A DNA stretch of 64,000 nucleotides, from contig DMXM01000018.1 in assembly GCA_003482905.1 (NCBI GenBank), forward strand, positions 165,155-229,154. Reading direction: 5' to 3'. The notes under the pieces were generated by a model, which had not been told where the DNA came from, made no database searches, and was given only the letters and a program-made list of their open reading frames with translations. Positions 9,169 through 17,589 of this stretch are shown here, piece after piece. A program made the position numbers and the translations under genes. The stretch comes from Elusimicrobiota bacterium (GTDB taxonomy: Bacteria > Elusimicrobiota > Elusimicrobia > Elusimicrobiales > UBA9959). Position 1 is the first letter of the stretch; each line of letters starts with the position of its first letter.

Positions 9169-10598
9169 TGGACAAGGGACTTCTTGCGTATCTCCTGATC
9201 CCGCTTCTGAGCGCGGTAATAATTCCTTTCGCCTCCAGGAACCGGCCGAAGCTGGCCGACATACTGGCTAACGTGACGCTGCTGGCGGGCCTGGCCAACC
9301 TGGCCTGGCTGGCGCTGCGCCCCTCGGTGATAGCGGGCGGTTTCGCCGACATCCCCGGCGACGGCCTCGCGCTGCTGCTGGTGGGAGCCGTCTACCTGGT
9401 GGCGCTGTGCGTAACCTTCTTCTCCGCCTGGTTCATCGGGGAGGGCCTGCCCAACCGGGCCGCTTACTACTCCCTGATCCTGGTCTCCGTCTCGGCCATG
9501 TGCGGCGTGGTGACCAGCACCGACTTCTTCACGCTCTACGTGTTCATCGAGGTATTGGCGGTCACCTCCTTCGCGCTGATCACCACCGACGACTCCGGTG
9601 CCGGCCTGGAAGGCGCCCTGAAGTACTTCTTCCTGACCTTCCCCGCCTCCGCGCTGATCATCATCGGCATCGCCGTCATGATGCTGTCGCTCGGGAACCT
9701 CTCTTTCGAGAGCCTGCGCTTCTTCATGGCCTCCGACCTGCCCGCGGGCCCCGTTACTTTCGGGGCGGCCCTGATGCTGCTGGGCTTCATTATAAAGGCC
9801 GGCGTGGTTCCTTTCCACACATGGGCCCCCGACGCCTACCAGGGCGCCTACGCCCCGGTCTCGGCGCATCTGGCCGGCATCGTCACCAAGATCTCCGGCG
9901 TCTACGCCATCATCAAAATGGCGACGCTGCTGCGCTTCTTCGACGGCAGGGCGCAGGCCCTCTCGGAGATGCTGATGTTCCTGGGCCTGCTCTCCATTGT
10001 TGTGGGCGCCCTGGCCGCGCTGAAACAGAAAGACCTTAAGCGCATGCTGGCCTTCTCCAGCATCAGCCAGGTAGGCTACATAGTGCTGGCCGCGGGCCTC
10101 GGCACGCCGCTGGCCATAATGGGCGCCGTGTTCCACCTTATCAACCACGCCACCTTCAAGACCGTGCTGTTCCTCAACAGCGCCAGCGTCGAGAAGTCCG
10201 CCGGCACCACCGACATGGACAAACTGGGCGGCCTGGAGCACACCATGCCCTGGACCTCCTGGACCTCGATAGTGGCCCTGCTGTCCACCGCCGGCGTGCC
10301 CCCGCTGTCCGGCTTCTGGAGCAAGCTGATCATCATACTGGCCCTGTGGGAAGCCGGCCTTAAAGGCTACGCGGTGCTGGCGCTGCTGTTCAGCATAGTA
10401 ACGCTGGCCTACTTCATGATGATGCAGAAAAAAGTCTTCTTCGGCAAAAAGACGCCGGCCTCCGAAAGCTCGCCCGAGGTTTGCGCGCCGCTGCTGGCGC
10501 CGGTGGTGCTGATGAGCGCCGTTATAGTGGCGCTGGGCCTGCTGTTCCCGTACTTCTACACCTACGTTAGAATGGTGGCGGAAAGGATACTCCTATGA
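9168..10598 (+). CDS. Antiporter-like membrane subunit 3 (NuoN/MrpD-like)
   Basis: A 476-residue polytopic protein with the same transporter core: IEVLAVTSFALIT in the fifth helix, IKAGVVPFHTWAPDAYQGAYAPVSAHLAGIVTK around the broken helix, and DLKRMLAFSSISQ. Three such subunits mean up to three ion channels besides the one at the H/A/J/K interface, the complement of complex I rather than of simple Ech hydrogenases. Starts inside the upstream stop (TAATG) and overlaps the next gene by 4 bp. Confidence 0.85.
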   Translation: MDKGLLAYLLIPLLSAVIIPFASRNRPKLADILANVTLLAGLANLAWLALRPSVIAGGFADIPGDGLALLLVGAVYLVALCVTFFSAWFIGEGLPNRAAYYSLILVSVSAMCGVVTSTDFFTLYVFIEVLAVTSFALITTDDSGAGLEGALKYFFLTFPASALIIIGIAVMMLSLGNLSFESLRFFMASDLPAGPVTFGAALMLLGFIIKAGVVPFHTWAPDAYQGAYAPVSAHLAGIVTKISGVYAIIKMATLLRFFDGRAQALSEMLMFLGLLSIVVGALAALKQKDLKRMLAFSSISQVGYIVLAAGLGTPLAIMGAVFHLINHATFKTVLFLNSASVEKSAGTTDMDKLGGLEHTMPWTSWTSIVALLSTAGVPPLSGFWSKLIIILALWEAGLKGYAVLALLFSIVTLAYFMMMQKKVFFGKKTPASESSPEVCAPLLAPVVLMSAVIVALGLLFPYFYTYVRMVAERILL

Positions 10599-11083
10599 CC
10601 ACGCACAACCTCCTGTTCGTTCTGGCGGCCGTGTTCGCGCTCTGGGCCGTAATGGCCAGAAAGCTGCTGACCTCGGCCATCATGCTGGCCCTCGTCAGCG
10701 TTGCGGTCTCCCTGATATTCTTTAACTTCAACGCCCCGTGGGCCGGCGTTTTCGAGCTCTCGGTCTGCGCCGGCCTGATAACCGTGCTCTTTGTGGGCGC
10801 CGTCAGCCTGATACGGGCCGAAGACGAAAAGCGCCCGGAGGGCCGCGCGCCCTTCAACGCGCTGCCGCTGGCCACGGCTATCTTCGCCATAGCCGCCTGG
10901 TTCTACCTGCCGCCCTTCTTCGACGAACTTGCCGCCGGCAGACAGATGGCCGCGGGGGAAGGCCCCATAGGCACGGCCCTCTGGGGCCTGCGCCGCCCGG
11001 ACCTGCTGGGCCAGGTACTGATGCTGGCCGCCGGCGTCTTCGTTATAAAGTCAGTCTTCCCGAGGAGGACAGAGAACAAATGA
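10595..11083 (+). CDS. NuoJ-like membrane subunit
   Basis: A 162-residue membrane protein with N-terminal helices typical of NuoJ (LLFVLAAVFALWAVMARKLLTSAIMLALVSVAVSLIFF) and a following helix (GVFELSVCAGLITVLFVGAVSLI). A predicted cytoplasmic loop and one more C-terminal helix follow. In complex I, NuoJ contributes the pi-bulge helix that gates the water wire toward the quinone site. Coupled to its neighbours by ATGA overlaps on both sides. Confidence 0.75.
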   Translation: MTTHNLLFVLAAVFALWAVMARKLLTSAIMLALVSVAVSLIFFNFNAPWAGVFELSVCAGLITVLFVGAVSLIRAEDEKRPEGRAPFNALPLATAIFAIAAWFYLPPFFDELAAGRQMAAGEGPIGTALWGLRRPDLLGQVLMLAAGVFVIKSVFPRRTENK

Positions 11084-11385
11084 GCAATTTCGCAATGGAA
11101 TGGTACCTGATAGCAATCATCGTCTTCACCGGCTTTTACTGCATGCTGGCCTCGCGCAGCATAGTGCGCCAGCTTATCGGCCTTGAGATAGTCTCCAAGG
11201 GCGCCATGCTGGCGGTGATCTCGTCGGGCGCGCTCACCAACAACCTGGTGTTCGCCCAGGCGCTGCTCATCACCATGATAGTGATAGAGGTGGTGGTGGT
11301 GGCCGCGGGCCTGGCGCTGCTGGTAAAGAACTTCCGCGTGAACGGCTCGGCCGACATCTGGAAACTGGACGGCCTCAAGGGATAA
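11080..11385 (+). CDS. NuoK/MnhC-like membrane subunit
   Basis: A 101-residue protein with three membrane segments. ATG 11080 overlaps the upstream stop and has a GAGGAGG ribosome site. It keeps an acidic residue in the second helix (LIGLEIVSKGAML) and one in the third (TMIVIEVVVVAAGLALL), the pair that is functionally important in NuoK. Family and position fit a NuoK/MnhC subunit next to the NuoJ-like one. Confidence 0.8.
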   Translation: MSNFAMEWYLIAIIVFTGFYCMLASRSIVRQLIGLEIVSKGAMLAVISSGALTNNLVFAQALLITMIVIEVVVVAAGLALLVKNFRVNGSADIWKLDGLKG

Positions 11386-11388
11386 ACT

Positions 11389-11730
11389 ATGAACATACTT
11401 CTTTTTCCTCCCGTGGTCTTCATCATCTCCCTGCTGTTCGTGGCGGGGCTGGCGGCGCTGCTTTCGCCGCTGGCGGCCAAGCCCGCGCGCGTGCCGGGCT
11501 CGGCCAAGCACAAGGCTTACGGCTGCGGCGAAGACGTCCCCGAGGACCAGGCCAAGGCCATCCCCGACTACCAGGGCTTCTTTCCTTTCGCCATCTTCTT
11601 CACGCTGCTGCACGTGGCCGGGCTGATGCTGGCCACCTGGAGCTTCAACCCGCTCTCCTCCGGCATAGGCCTGGTGGCGGGCTACCTGGCCGCCGTGGGC
11701 GTAATACTCGCCATACTCTTCGTGGACTAG
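11389..11730 (+). CDS. NuoA-like membrane subunit with diverged loop
   Basis: A 113-residue protein with three helices and the NuoA hallmark KAYGCGEDVPED, matching the K-x-YECG loop that carries the switchable Cys in complex I. Helix 2 reads FFPFAIFFTLLHVAGLML, so the FDVE motif usual in NuoA is gone. NuoA homologues are not standard parts of Ech, Hyc/Hyf or Mbh hydrogenases, so its presence next to a Ni-site-bearing large subunit is unusual. Confidence 0.7.
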   Translation: MNILLFPPVVFIISLLFVAGLAALLSPLAAKPARVPGSAKHKAYGCGEDVPEDQAKAIPDYQGFFPFAIFFTLLHVAGLMLATWSFNPLSSGIGLVAGYLAAVGVILAILFVD

Positions 11731-11737
11731 AACCAAC

Positions 11738-12181
11738 ATGAAAATCATAGACAAACTTATCACCTGGTCGCTGCTTAAATCCCCGTGGATACTCCACTTC
11801 AACTCCGGCGCCTGCAACGGCTGCGACATAGAGATAGTGGACGCCCTTACCCCTAAATACGACGTCGAGCGCTTCGGCATAGTCCTCAAGGCCACGCCCC
11901 GCCACGCCGACATCCTGGTGGTCAGCGGCCCCGTAACCCGCCAGCAGGCCAAGCGCCTGCGCACCATTTATGACCAGATGCCAGAGCCCAAGTTCGTCAT
12001 GGCCATAGGCGCCTGCGGCTGCTCCGGCGGCGTCTTCGACGGCTGCTACGGCGTGGTGCCGGGCGGCCTGGACCAGGTGCTGCCGGTTTCGGTCTACATC
12101 CCCGGCTGCCCGGTGCGCCCCGAAGCCATCATAGACGGCGTGGTGAAGATGATACAAAGCGTGGAAGCCGCGGCGAAGTAA
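11738..12181 (+). CDS. Group 4 hydrogenase small subunit (NuoB-like, 4Fe-4S)
   Basis: A 147-residue electron-transfer subunit. Four ligands of the proximal 4Fe-4S cluster are visible: C26xxC29 in SGACNGCDIE, the Cys in GACGCSGG, and the Cys in PGCPVRPEAI. It sits between the ferredoxin-like subunit and the catalytic large subunit and passes electrons to the active site. The short length lacking a flavodoxin extension is typical of group 4 and NuoB proteins. Confidence 0.9.
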   Translation: MKIIDKLITWSLLKSPWILHFNSGACNGCDIEIVDALTPKYDVERFGIVLKATPRHADILVVSGPVTRQQAKRLRTIYDQMPEPKFVMAIGACGCSGGVFDGCYGVVPGGLDQVLPVSVYIPGCPVRPEAIIDGVVKMIQSVEAAAK

Positions 12182-12189
12182 GGAGATTT

Positions 12190-12681
12190 ATGAGCGAATT
12201 TCAAACGGAAGAGAAAGTTAAAGCCGGCCTGGAGGCCAAATTCCCCGGGGCCGTCACCAACGCCCTGGTGCAGCGCAAGAACCGCGTGTGGCTGGACGCC
12301 GCCGCCGAGAAGCTGCCCGAGATCCTCGCCTGGATGAAAGCCGGCGGCTTCAACCATCTGGCCACCGTCACCGGTTTCGACGAGGGGGAGAACCTCGGCG
12401 CCTATTACCACATGACCGACACCAAGATGATCGTCACGCTGAAGGTAAAGACCCCGCGCGCCAACCCCGTTATCCCGTCGGTGCTGGCGGTGTTCCCCGG
12501 CGCGGTTTCCTATGAAAAGGAACTGGAAGACATGCTGGGCATAAAGATACAGGGCCTGCCCGCCGGCCGCCGCTACCCTTTGGCCGAGGATTTCCCCGTA
12601 GGCCAGTACCCGCTGCGCAAGGACTGGAAGACAGAAGATTACCTGGCGCAGCAAGCCTCTTTAAAGACGGAGTCCAAATAA
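12190..12681 (+). CDS. NuoC-like (30 kDa) subunit
   Basis: A 163-residue soluble protein of the complex I 30-kDa family. It begins with a degenerate segment (VKAGLEAKFPGAVTNAL) and contains the family core FNHLATVTGFDEGENLGAYYHM, then PSVLAVFPGAVSYEKELEDMLGIKIQGLPAGRRYPLAEDFP. It is separate from the D-type subunit here, whereas HycE and HyfG have the two fused. It has an AAGGAGATTT ribosome site and is followed at once by the large-subunit gene. Confidence 0.85.
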   Translation: MSEFQTEEKVKAGLEAKFPGAVTNALVQRKNRVWLDAAAEKLPEILAWMKAGGFNHLATVTGFDEGENLGAYYHMTDTKMIVTLKVKTPRANPVIPSVLAVFPGAVSYEKELEDMLGIKIQGLPAGRRYPLAEDFPVGQYPLRKDWKTEDYLAQQASLKTESK

Positions 12682-12682
12682 T

Positions 12683-13876
12683 ATGTCAAAAATAACCATC
12701 CCGCTGGGCCCCCAGCACCCCGCGCTTAAAGAACCCGAGAATTTCATGCTGGTGCTGGAAGGCGAACAGATCTCCGGCGCCACGGTGAACCTGGGCTACA
12801 ACCACCGCGGCATGGAGAAAGCCGCCGAAAGCCGCACTTATATACAGAACCTTTACCTTATAGAGCGCGTCTGCGGCATCTGCTCGCACTCCCACACCAC
12901 CACCTATATCACCAACGTGGAAGAGCTGGCCAAGGCCGAAGTGCCCCAGCGGGCGCTGGCCATCCGCACCCTCTTCGCCGAGCTCGAGCGCGTGCACAGC
13001 CACCTGCTGTGGCTGGGCGTGGCCGGCTACGAGATGGGCTTTGAGACGCTGTTCATGTACACCTGGCGCGACCGCGAGCAGGTGCTGGACTGCCTGGAAA
13101 TGCTGTCGGGCAACCGCGTGCACTATTCCATAAACACCCTGGGCGGCGTGCGCCGCGACATCACCGCCGAGCTGAAAGCGGAAGTCTTGAAGCGCATAAA
13201 GTTCCTGGAAGAGCGCACCCAGTATTACATAAAGCTGGCTACCCAGGAACCGACGGTGCTGGCCCGCACCAGCAACGTGGGCAAACTGCCTTACGACGTG
13301 GCCATCGAGCGCGGCGCGGTGGGCCCCACGGCCCGCGCCTCCGGCGTGGCCCGCGACGTGCGCAAGGACGAGCCTTACCTGATCTACGGCCAGCTGGATT
13401 TCAAGCTGATCACGCACGACACCAACGACGTCTTCGGCCGCCTGGTGGTGCGCGCGCTGGAGCTGGTGGAATCCTATAAGATGATAAACCAGATCCTCAA
13501 CCACCTGCCGGAAGGCCCCATCGCCATAAAGATCCCGATGAAGATAGCCGCCGGCGAGGCCGTGAACCATTACGAGGCGCCCCGCGGCGAGGACATCCAC
13601 TATCTCAAGTCCAACAACACCGACAAACCGGAGCGCCTGAAAGTGCGCGCCCCGACGCTGGCCAACCTGCAGAGCGTGGCCTATATGATGGAAGGCGGGT
13701 GGCTGGCCGACGTGCCGCTTGTGATAGCCGCCATAGACCCGTGCATGTCCTGCACGGACCGCGCCGCGGTCTGGAACCCCAAAAAAGGCAAAACCGAGGT
13801 CTACAGCTGGGAAGACATGCGCAAGCTGGGCATAGAGCATTACAAGCGCCGCGGCGTCGACTTCGGCAGGCTGTGA
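12683..13876 (+). CDS. Group 4 [NiFe] hydrogenase large (catalytic) subunit
   Basis: A 397-residue NuoD/HycE-type protein that keeps all four Ni ligands. The N-terminal motif RVCGICSHSH has Cys64 and Cys67; the C-terminal motif DPCMSCTDR has Cys354 and Cys357. Complex I NuoD and energy-converting hydrogenase-related (Ehr) proteins have lost these Cys, so this should be a real hydrogenase making or using H2. A 37-residue tail follows the last motif; whether it is removed on maturation is unclear. No Hyp maturation genes or maturation protease lie in the window, so they must be elsewhere. There are no NADH-binding (NuoEFG) genes, pointing to ferredoxin as the electron partner. Confidence 0.9.
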   Translation: MSKITIPLGPQHPALKEPENFMLVLEGEQISGATVNLGYNHRGMEKAAESRTYIQNLYLIERVCGICSHSHTTTYITNVEELAKAEVPQRALAIRTLFAELERVHSHLLWLGVAGYEMGFETLFMYTWRDREQVLDCLEMLSGNRVHYSINTLGGVRRDITAELKAEVLKRIKFLEERTQYYIKLATQEPTVLARTSNVGKLPYDVAIERGAVGPTARASGVARDVRKDEPYLIYGQLDFKLITHDTNDVFGRLVVRALELVESYKMINQILNHLPEGPIAIKIPMKIAAGEAVNHYEAPRGEDIHYLKSNNTDKPERLKVRAPTLANLQSVAYMMEGGWLADVPLVIAAIDPCMSCTDRAAVWNPKKGKTEVYSWEDMRKLGIEHYKRRGVDFGRL

Positions 13877-13899
13877 GCCGGACTTAAGGAAACATAACA

Positions 13900-14847
13900 A
13901 TGGACTCAATAATTCCTCTTGCTTATATACTGATATTCCCGGGCTTCCTGTTCCTGGCCGTCTACGGCCTGTACCTTCAGTGGGTGGACAGGAAACTCTG
14001 TGCGGTGATGCAGAACCGCATGGGCCCGCCCTGGGTGCAGCCCTACGCCGACTTTATAAAGCTGCTGGCGAAAGAAGTCATAGTGCCGGACGCCTCCACC
14101 AACAAGACCATGTTCCGCGTGCTGCCTTTCTTCGCCATGGCGGCCGTTATAACGGCCCTGGTCTCCATCCCCGTCTGGGGCCCGGCGGCCATGTACAGCT
14201 TCCAGGGCGACCTGGTAGTGGCTATCTACCTGCTTACCATCCCCACGGTCACGTTCTTCCTGGCCGGCTGGAGCTCGGCCAGCCCCTACTCCACGGTGGG
14301 CTCCATGCGCGTGCTCACGCAGCTCTTCGCCTATGAAGTACCGCTGATGCTCGCGCTGATAGGCCCGGCGATACTTGCCGGGTCGTGGAACATGTCTGAG
14401 ATCTCGGCTTTCTTCTCCGCCAACCCCAGGTTCATCCCGGCCCAGCTGCTGGGCTTCCTGGCGGCGCTTATCGCCCTGCAGGGCAAGCTTGAGCGCATGC
14501 CTTTCGACATCCCGCACGCCAAGAACGAGATTGTGGGCGGCCAGTTCACGGAATATTCCGGGCGGCTGTACGGCTTCTTCCTGCTGGCGGTGGATATGGA
14601 GCTGGTGGTGGGCGCGGCGCTGGTCAACGCGGTGTTCCTGGGCGGAACGCTGGGGCTGTCCGGCTGGGCCGGAACGGGGATGTTCCTCGCCAAGACGCTT
14701 TTTATCACTTTCCTGCTGGCGCTCTTAAAGGTGCTGATGGCCCGCATCCGCATAGAGCAGATGGTAAATTTCTGCTGGAAGTACCTGGCCCCGGTGGCCA
14801 TGGCGCAGGTAGCCTTCGATATCTTCCTTAAATACAAATTAGGATAA
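13900..14847 (+). CDS. NuoH-like membrane subunit
   Basis: A 315-residue protein with about eight helices that anchors the hydrophilic arm to the pump. Family signatures are QNRMGPPWVQPYADFIKLLAKE near the N-terminus and LERMPFDIPHAKNEIVGGQFTEYSG in the middle, with the acidic residues that line the first ion channel of complex I. It has an AAGGAAAC ribosome site and lies 23 bp after the large-subunit gene. Confidence 0.9.
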   Translation: MDSIIPLAYILIFPGFLFLAVYGLYLQWVDRKLCAVMQNRMGPPWVQPYADFIKLLAKEVIVPDASTNKTMFRVLPFFAMAAVITALVSIPVWGPAAMYSFQGDLVVAIYLLTIPTVTFFLAGWSSASPYSTVGSMRVLTQLFAYEVPLMLALIGPAILAGSWNMSEISAFFSANPRFIPAQLLGFLAALIALQGKLERMPFDIPHAKNEIVGGQFTEYSGRLYGFFLLAVDMELVVGAALVNAVFLGGTLGLSGWAGTGMFLAKTLFITFLLALLKVLMARIRIEQMVNFCWKYLAPVAMAQVAFDIFLKYKLG

Positions 14848-14851
14848 CTCC

Positions 14852-15253
14852 ATGAAAATACCCGCAAGAGTTTTCAGCGAAGTGATAAAGCACCTTTTCA
14901 AGAAGCCGGCCACCTCCCGCTATCCTTTCGAGAAGTCGCACATATTCCCGAACTACCGCGGCCGCGTGGTGTTCGAGGGGGACAAGTGCATAGGCTGCCA
15001 GATGTGCGTGCGCGTCTGCCCGTCGAAGGCGATAGAGATCCCCTTGTCGGCCGCCCAGCCGCCCGCGCCCGCCCAGGTGGAAGGGCAGCCCGCGGTGCCC
15101 GCCAAAAAGAAATTCGACTGCATCATGAAGCTGGACCACTGCGTCTACTGCGGCCAGTGCGTAGAGGTCTGCCCCAAGAAAGCCCTCGCCATGACCCAGG
15201 ACTACGAACTGGCCAGCGTCAAAAAATCCGACCTCCGCCGCCACTACAAATAG
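14852..15253 (+). CDS. Polyferredoxin subunit (NuoI/HycB-like, 2x 4Fe-4S)
   Basis: A 133-residue protein with two 4Fe-4S motifs, CIGCQMCVRVCPSKAIE and CVYCGQCVEVCPKKALA. They are separated by a 40-residue insertion rich in Pro and Ala (LSAAQPPAPAQVEGQPAVPAKKK) that is not usual in NuoI. It links external ferredoxin to the small subunit. It is the last gene of the operon; a clear terminator follows 14 bp later. Confidence 0.9.
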   Translation: MKIPARVFSEVIKHLFKKPATSRYPFEKSHIFPNYRGRVVFEGDKCIGCQMCVRVCPSKAIEIPLSAAQPPAPAQVEGQPAVPAKKKFDCIMKLDHCVYCGQCVEVCPKKALAMTQDYELASVKKSDLRRHYK

Positions 15254-15266
15254 CCGCGGTCCTCGC

Positions 15267-15305
15267 AAATAAGGAAAGCCGGCCCAAAGCCGGCTTCTTT
15301 ATTTG
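15267..15305 (+). terminator. Terminator of the hydrogenase operon
   Basis: AAGCCGGC and GCCGGCTT flank CCAAA, followed by TCTTTATTT. Outer A/T pairs extend the stem on both sides. A second hairpin (GAATAGCCTA/TAGGcCTATTC, 15309-15337) lies just after. Confidence 0.85.
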
Positions 15306-15468
15306 CCCGAATAGCCTATTTTAACCTAGGCCTATTCGCCACCGGCGCATGAGCATTTCGCCTCATGTGTCGCGCTCGGAAATCTTATATAGTAATAGTA
15401 TCGGGAAAGCACTTGGATAGATAATTTAGAAGAAATACAGGTAAGTTCGGCGTGCGAAGGAGAAAATA

Positions 15469-16524
15469 ATGAAGAATACCATGCTTAGCATCTCAACTGT
15501 GATCCTTGCCATAAATTTCAGTTTCGCGTCAGGCAACGAGGGCTTAAGGTCGGGGTTTGAACTTACGGATATAGACAAGCAAGCGTTAGAGCAGATCGAG
15601 GTCAAAGTTCTCCCTAAAACCCCCGCCGCGCAGGACAGCGCGGCAGACAAAGCTATTGCCTACGGCAAGATCACGGAGGCTGAATTAAAGGGATTAATGT
15701 TCATGGGTAACCCAAGGGACGCTTCCGAGGGTATGCTTTCGATAACCGAGGAAGGCGCCTGGGCATTTACCCCCGAAGCAACGAACAACGGGGCAAACGA
15801 GGGATTTGCCGGCTCTGATTTCTCGATATACGACAGAATGCAGGTATGGGGAGATGAGGAAGGGCAAATAGCGGTTTTTGGAGCGCATGGCGGCCCCATA
15901 GTGAGACTGACGGAAGCCATAAAAAAACAAATGGAAAAGCAGTTAGGCTATAAGGTCAGCGGTGACTATATGATCAAATTTCGCTACGGCCCAATGGCCG
16001 AATGCGACACTGTCTTTCTGTTTGCAGGCCGGGAGGACCGGACCGCGCAGACCAGGGCGATGGGAGACGCGGCGGCCCCGGGACTGGCCGTACTTGAGAT
16101 ATTTTCAAAGGAGAAAGTATCCTTGCGCGCCACCGCCACTTATATGGCAACTACCGAGGCCATGGGCTGCGCTCAAACCAGTTTTAACGACGGCCAGATG
16201 GAAACTACCCCGCTGGTATTCAGCCGGGACATCCCGGTCAATTCGGGAACCGGCGCCGGCGTTGTAACCTTCGCCAGGAAGCTGCCCGGCAAATGCCAGT
16301 CCGCGCTGGCGGGGTTCACCCTGCGCGTGATCCACCCGAAAGTGAGCAAAGACCTAAACGCCATCAGCCTGCGGTTCTCCCAGACTAACCAGGATATGAA
16401 CGTGCAGAAAATGGTTTTCAGCAAAACACAGTCACCCTCGCCCGGAGATATCTGGGCCATCAGCGGGCAGTCCATACTGGTGGGGCCCAACGGCAAAGCC
16501 AGGGCGGAGCTGGTGCTGGAGTAG
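15469..16524 (+). CDS. Secreted protein of unknown function
   Basis: A 351-residue protein with a signal peptide (MKNTMLSISTVILAINFSFASG) and an AAGGAG ribosome site. I do not recognise the family. It contains an acidic linker to about residue 60, then a mixed alpha/beta body with GYKVSGDYMIKFRYGPMAECDTVFLFAGRED, which resembles a beta-sandwich segment, and scattered single Cys that might pair outside the cytoplasm. Codon use is more AT-rich than in the hydrogenase genes, as in the divergent regulator downstream, suggesting a separate history. It is monocistronic, between two terminators. Confidence 0.7.
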   Translation: MKNTMLSISTVILAINFSFASGNEGLRSGFELTDIDKQALEQIEVKVLPKTPAAQDSAADKAIAYGKITEAELKGLMFMGNPRDASEGMLSITEEGAWAFTPEATNNGANEGFAGSDFSIYDRMQVWGDEEGQIAVFGAHGGPIVRLTEAIKKQMEKQLGYKVSGDYMIKFRYGPMAECDTVFLFAGREDRTAQTRAMGDAAAPGLAVLEIFSKEKVSLRATATYMATTEAMGCAQTSFNDGQMETTPLVFSRDIPVNSGTGAGVVTFARKLPGKCQSALAGFTLRVIHPKVSKDLNAISLRFSQTNQDMNVQKMVFSKTQSPSPGDIWAISGQSILVGPNGKARAELVLE

Positions 16525-16565
16525 GACTACGGCCGGAAAGGAAAAGCTCTGTTTTTAGACCTTCT

Positions 16566-16592
16566 GCCGCCGGGGAAACCCGGCGGCTTTTT
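16566..16592 (+). terminator. Rho-independent terminator
   Basis: GCCGCCGGG and CCCGGCGGC flank GAAA, followed by TTTTTAATTTT. It ends the gene at 15469-16524. Confidence 0.9.
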
Positions 16593-16641
16593 AATTTTAT
16601 ATACAGAAGGGTTTGCTCGTGAAGCAAAAGAGCACAATCAA

Positions 16642-17493
16642 TTAAAAATCACGGATCTTGGTCACTTTGCATTCCACCGTGAAAAGGGCGGAGTCTTTCC
16701 GCTTTTCTGTAATGGCGTAGGTTGCCGCGGTCGAGACATTCAACGACAACAACGGGTAGCAATTGGCAAGCTCCAGCAAAGAGGCCCTGAGAATACCCAG
16801 CCGCAGGTATGTAGGGCGCCCGCTGGACGCAAGTTCACTTTGATAATCCAGTATTTTCTTCTGCATATCCGAATGTAGAATATCCATGCGCGGATATTCC
16901 ACTATCGCGCCGGCCATCGGGCATTTATAAGTGCCGTCTTTTTGCCGTTTGATCAATTTTACCCCAGCGAACTCCAAGATGATCCTTTTTGCCTCGGGCA
17001 GGGACAACCCGATGGCCGCGGCCAGGGTTTTAATGGTCCAGTTCCCGGTGTCATTATTAAGGGCGGCCCAGCATAAATACGCCCCTTTGTTCCTGGTGAC
17101 AACAGTAACCTGCGCCCGGGTCATATAGAACTTCTTTTCTGTCAGTAGTTTTGCCACCGCTTTATGCAGGGAGGAGGAAATGGACTTTTCTTTCGGCAGA
17201 GTGATGAGCGGCGCCAATAATTCGGTAAAAGCATCTTCCCCGACGGTGGTTTCCAACCACGCCGTAACAAACACTATTCCGTCATAGCTTTGGGGGAATA
17301 GGCGGAGCGCGTGCATATATGTCCCGACATTTCTAAAGGGAGGCAGAAGTTTACCCTGCTCAATAAGCAGGTACATCCGGTAGGAGATTTTAAAAAAAGG
17401 CTTGGCACCGTTACAATGAAAGAATTGATATGCGGTTTTAAAGCCCGCCTCTTTCCTGTATTTTGTCAACGCGTTTGAAAATATGGTTCCCAT
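16642..17493 (-). CDS. Putative DNA-binding regulator, member of a local paralogous family
   Basis: A 283-residue protein. I place the start at 17493 (MGTIFSNALTKYRKEAG) because it has a GGAG site 8 bp away and because a decayed second copy at 22.6 kb starts at the same residue; an ATG at 17526 is the alternative. The N-terminal 50 residues look like an XRE-type helix-turn-helix. Residues about 110-200 look like a winged helix (TLAAAIGLSLPEAKRIILEFAGVKLIKRQKDGTYKC), and the rest is helical ending in a beta hairpin. The function is inferred from shape only. It is transcribed divergently from the ATP-grasp gene. AT-rich relative to the surroundings. Confidence 0.55.
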   Translation of the reverse strand: MGTIFSNALTKYRKEAGFKTAYQFFHCNGAKPFFKISYRMYLLIEQGKLLPPFRNVGTYMHALRLFPQSYDGIVFVTAWLETTVGEDAFTELLAPLITLPKEKSISSSLHKAVAKLLTEKKFYMTRAQVTVVTRNKGAYLCWAALNNDTGNWTIKTLAAAIGLSLPEAKRIILEFAGVKLIKRQKDGTYKCPMAGAIVEYPRMDILHSDMQKKILDYQSELASSGRPTYLRLGILRASLLELANCYPLLSLNVSTAATYAITEKRKDSALFTVECKVTKIRDF

Positions 17494-17589
17494 ACAGACT
17501 CCATGATACCCATACAATTTAATCACATATTGACGCCTTTTGATAGAGAGAGAGAGTTTCTGCTAAAATTTATACACTAAGGAGCAGCA

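Noticed and set aside
5882..15253. Respiratory complex I (NADH dehydrogenase)
   Set aside because: The D-type subunit keeps both CxxC nickel motifs and no E, F or G subunits are present, so it is a hydrogenase despite the complex-I-like membrane arm.
15340..15420. Third copy of the 65-bp element upstream of the 15469 gene
   Set aside because: Only CGCCTCATGT and some AT-rich spacing resemble the sequence after copy 2; the hairpin core is absent.
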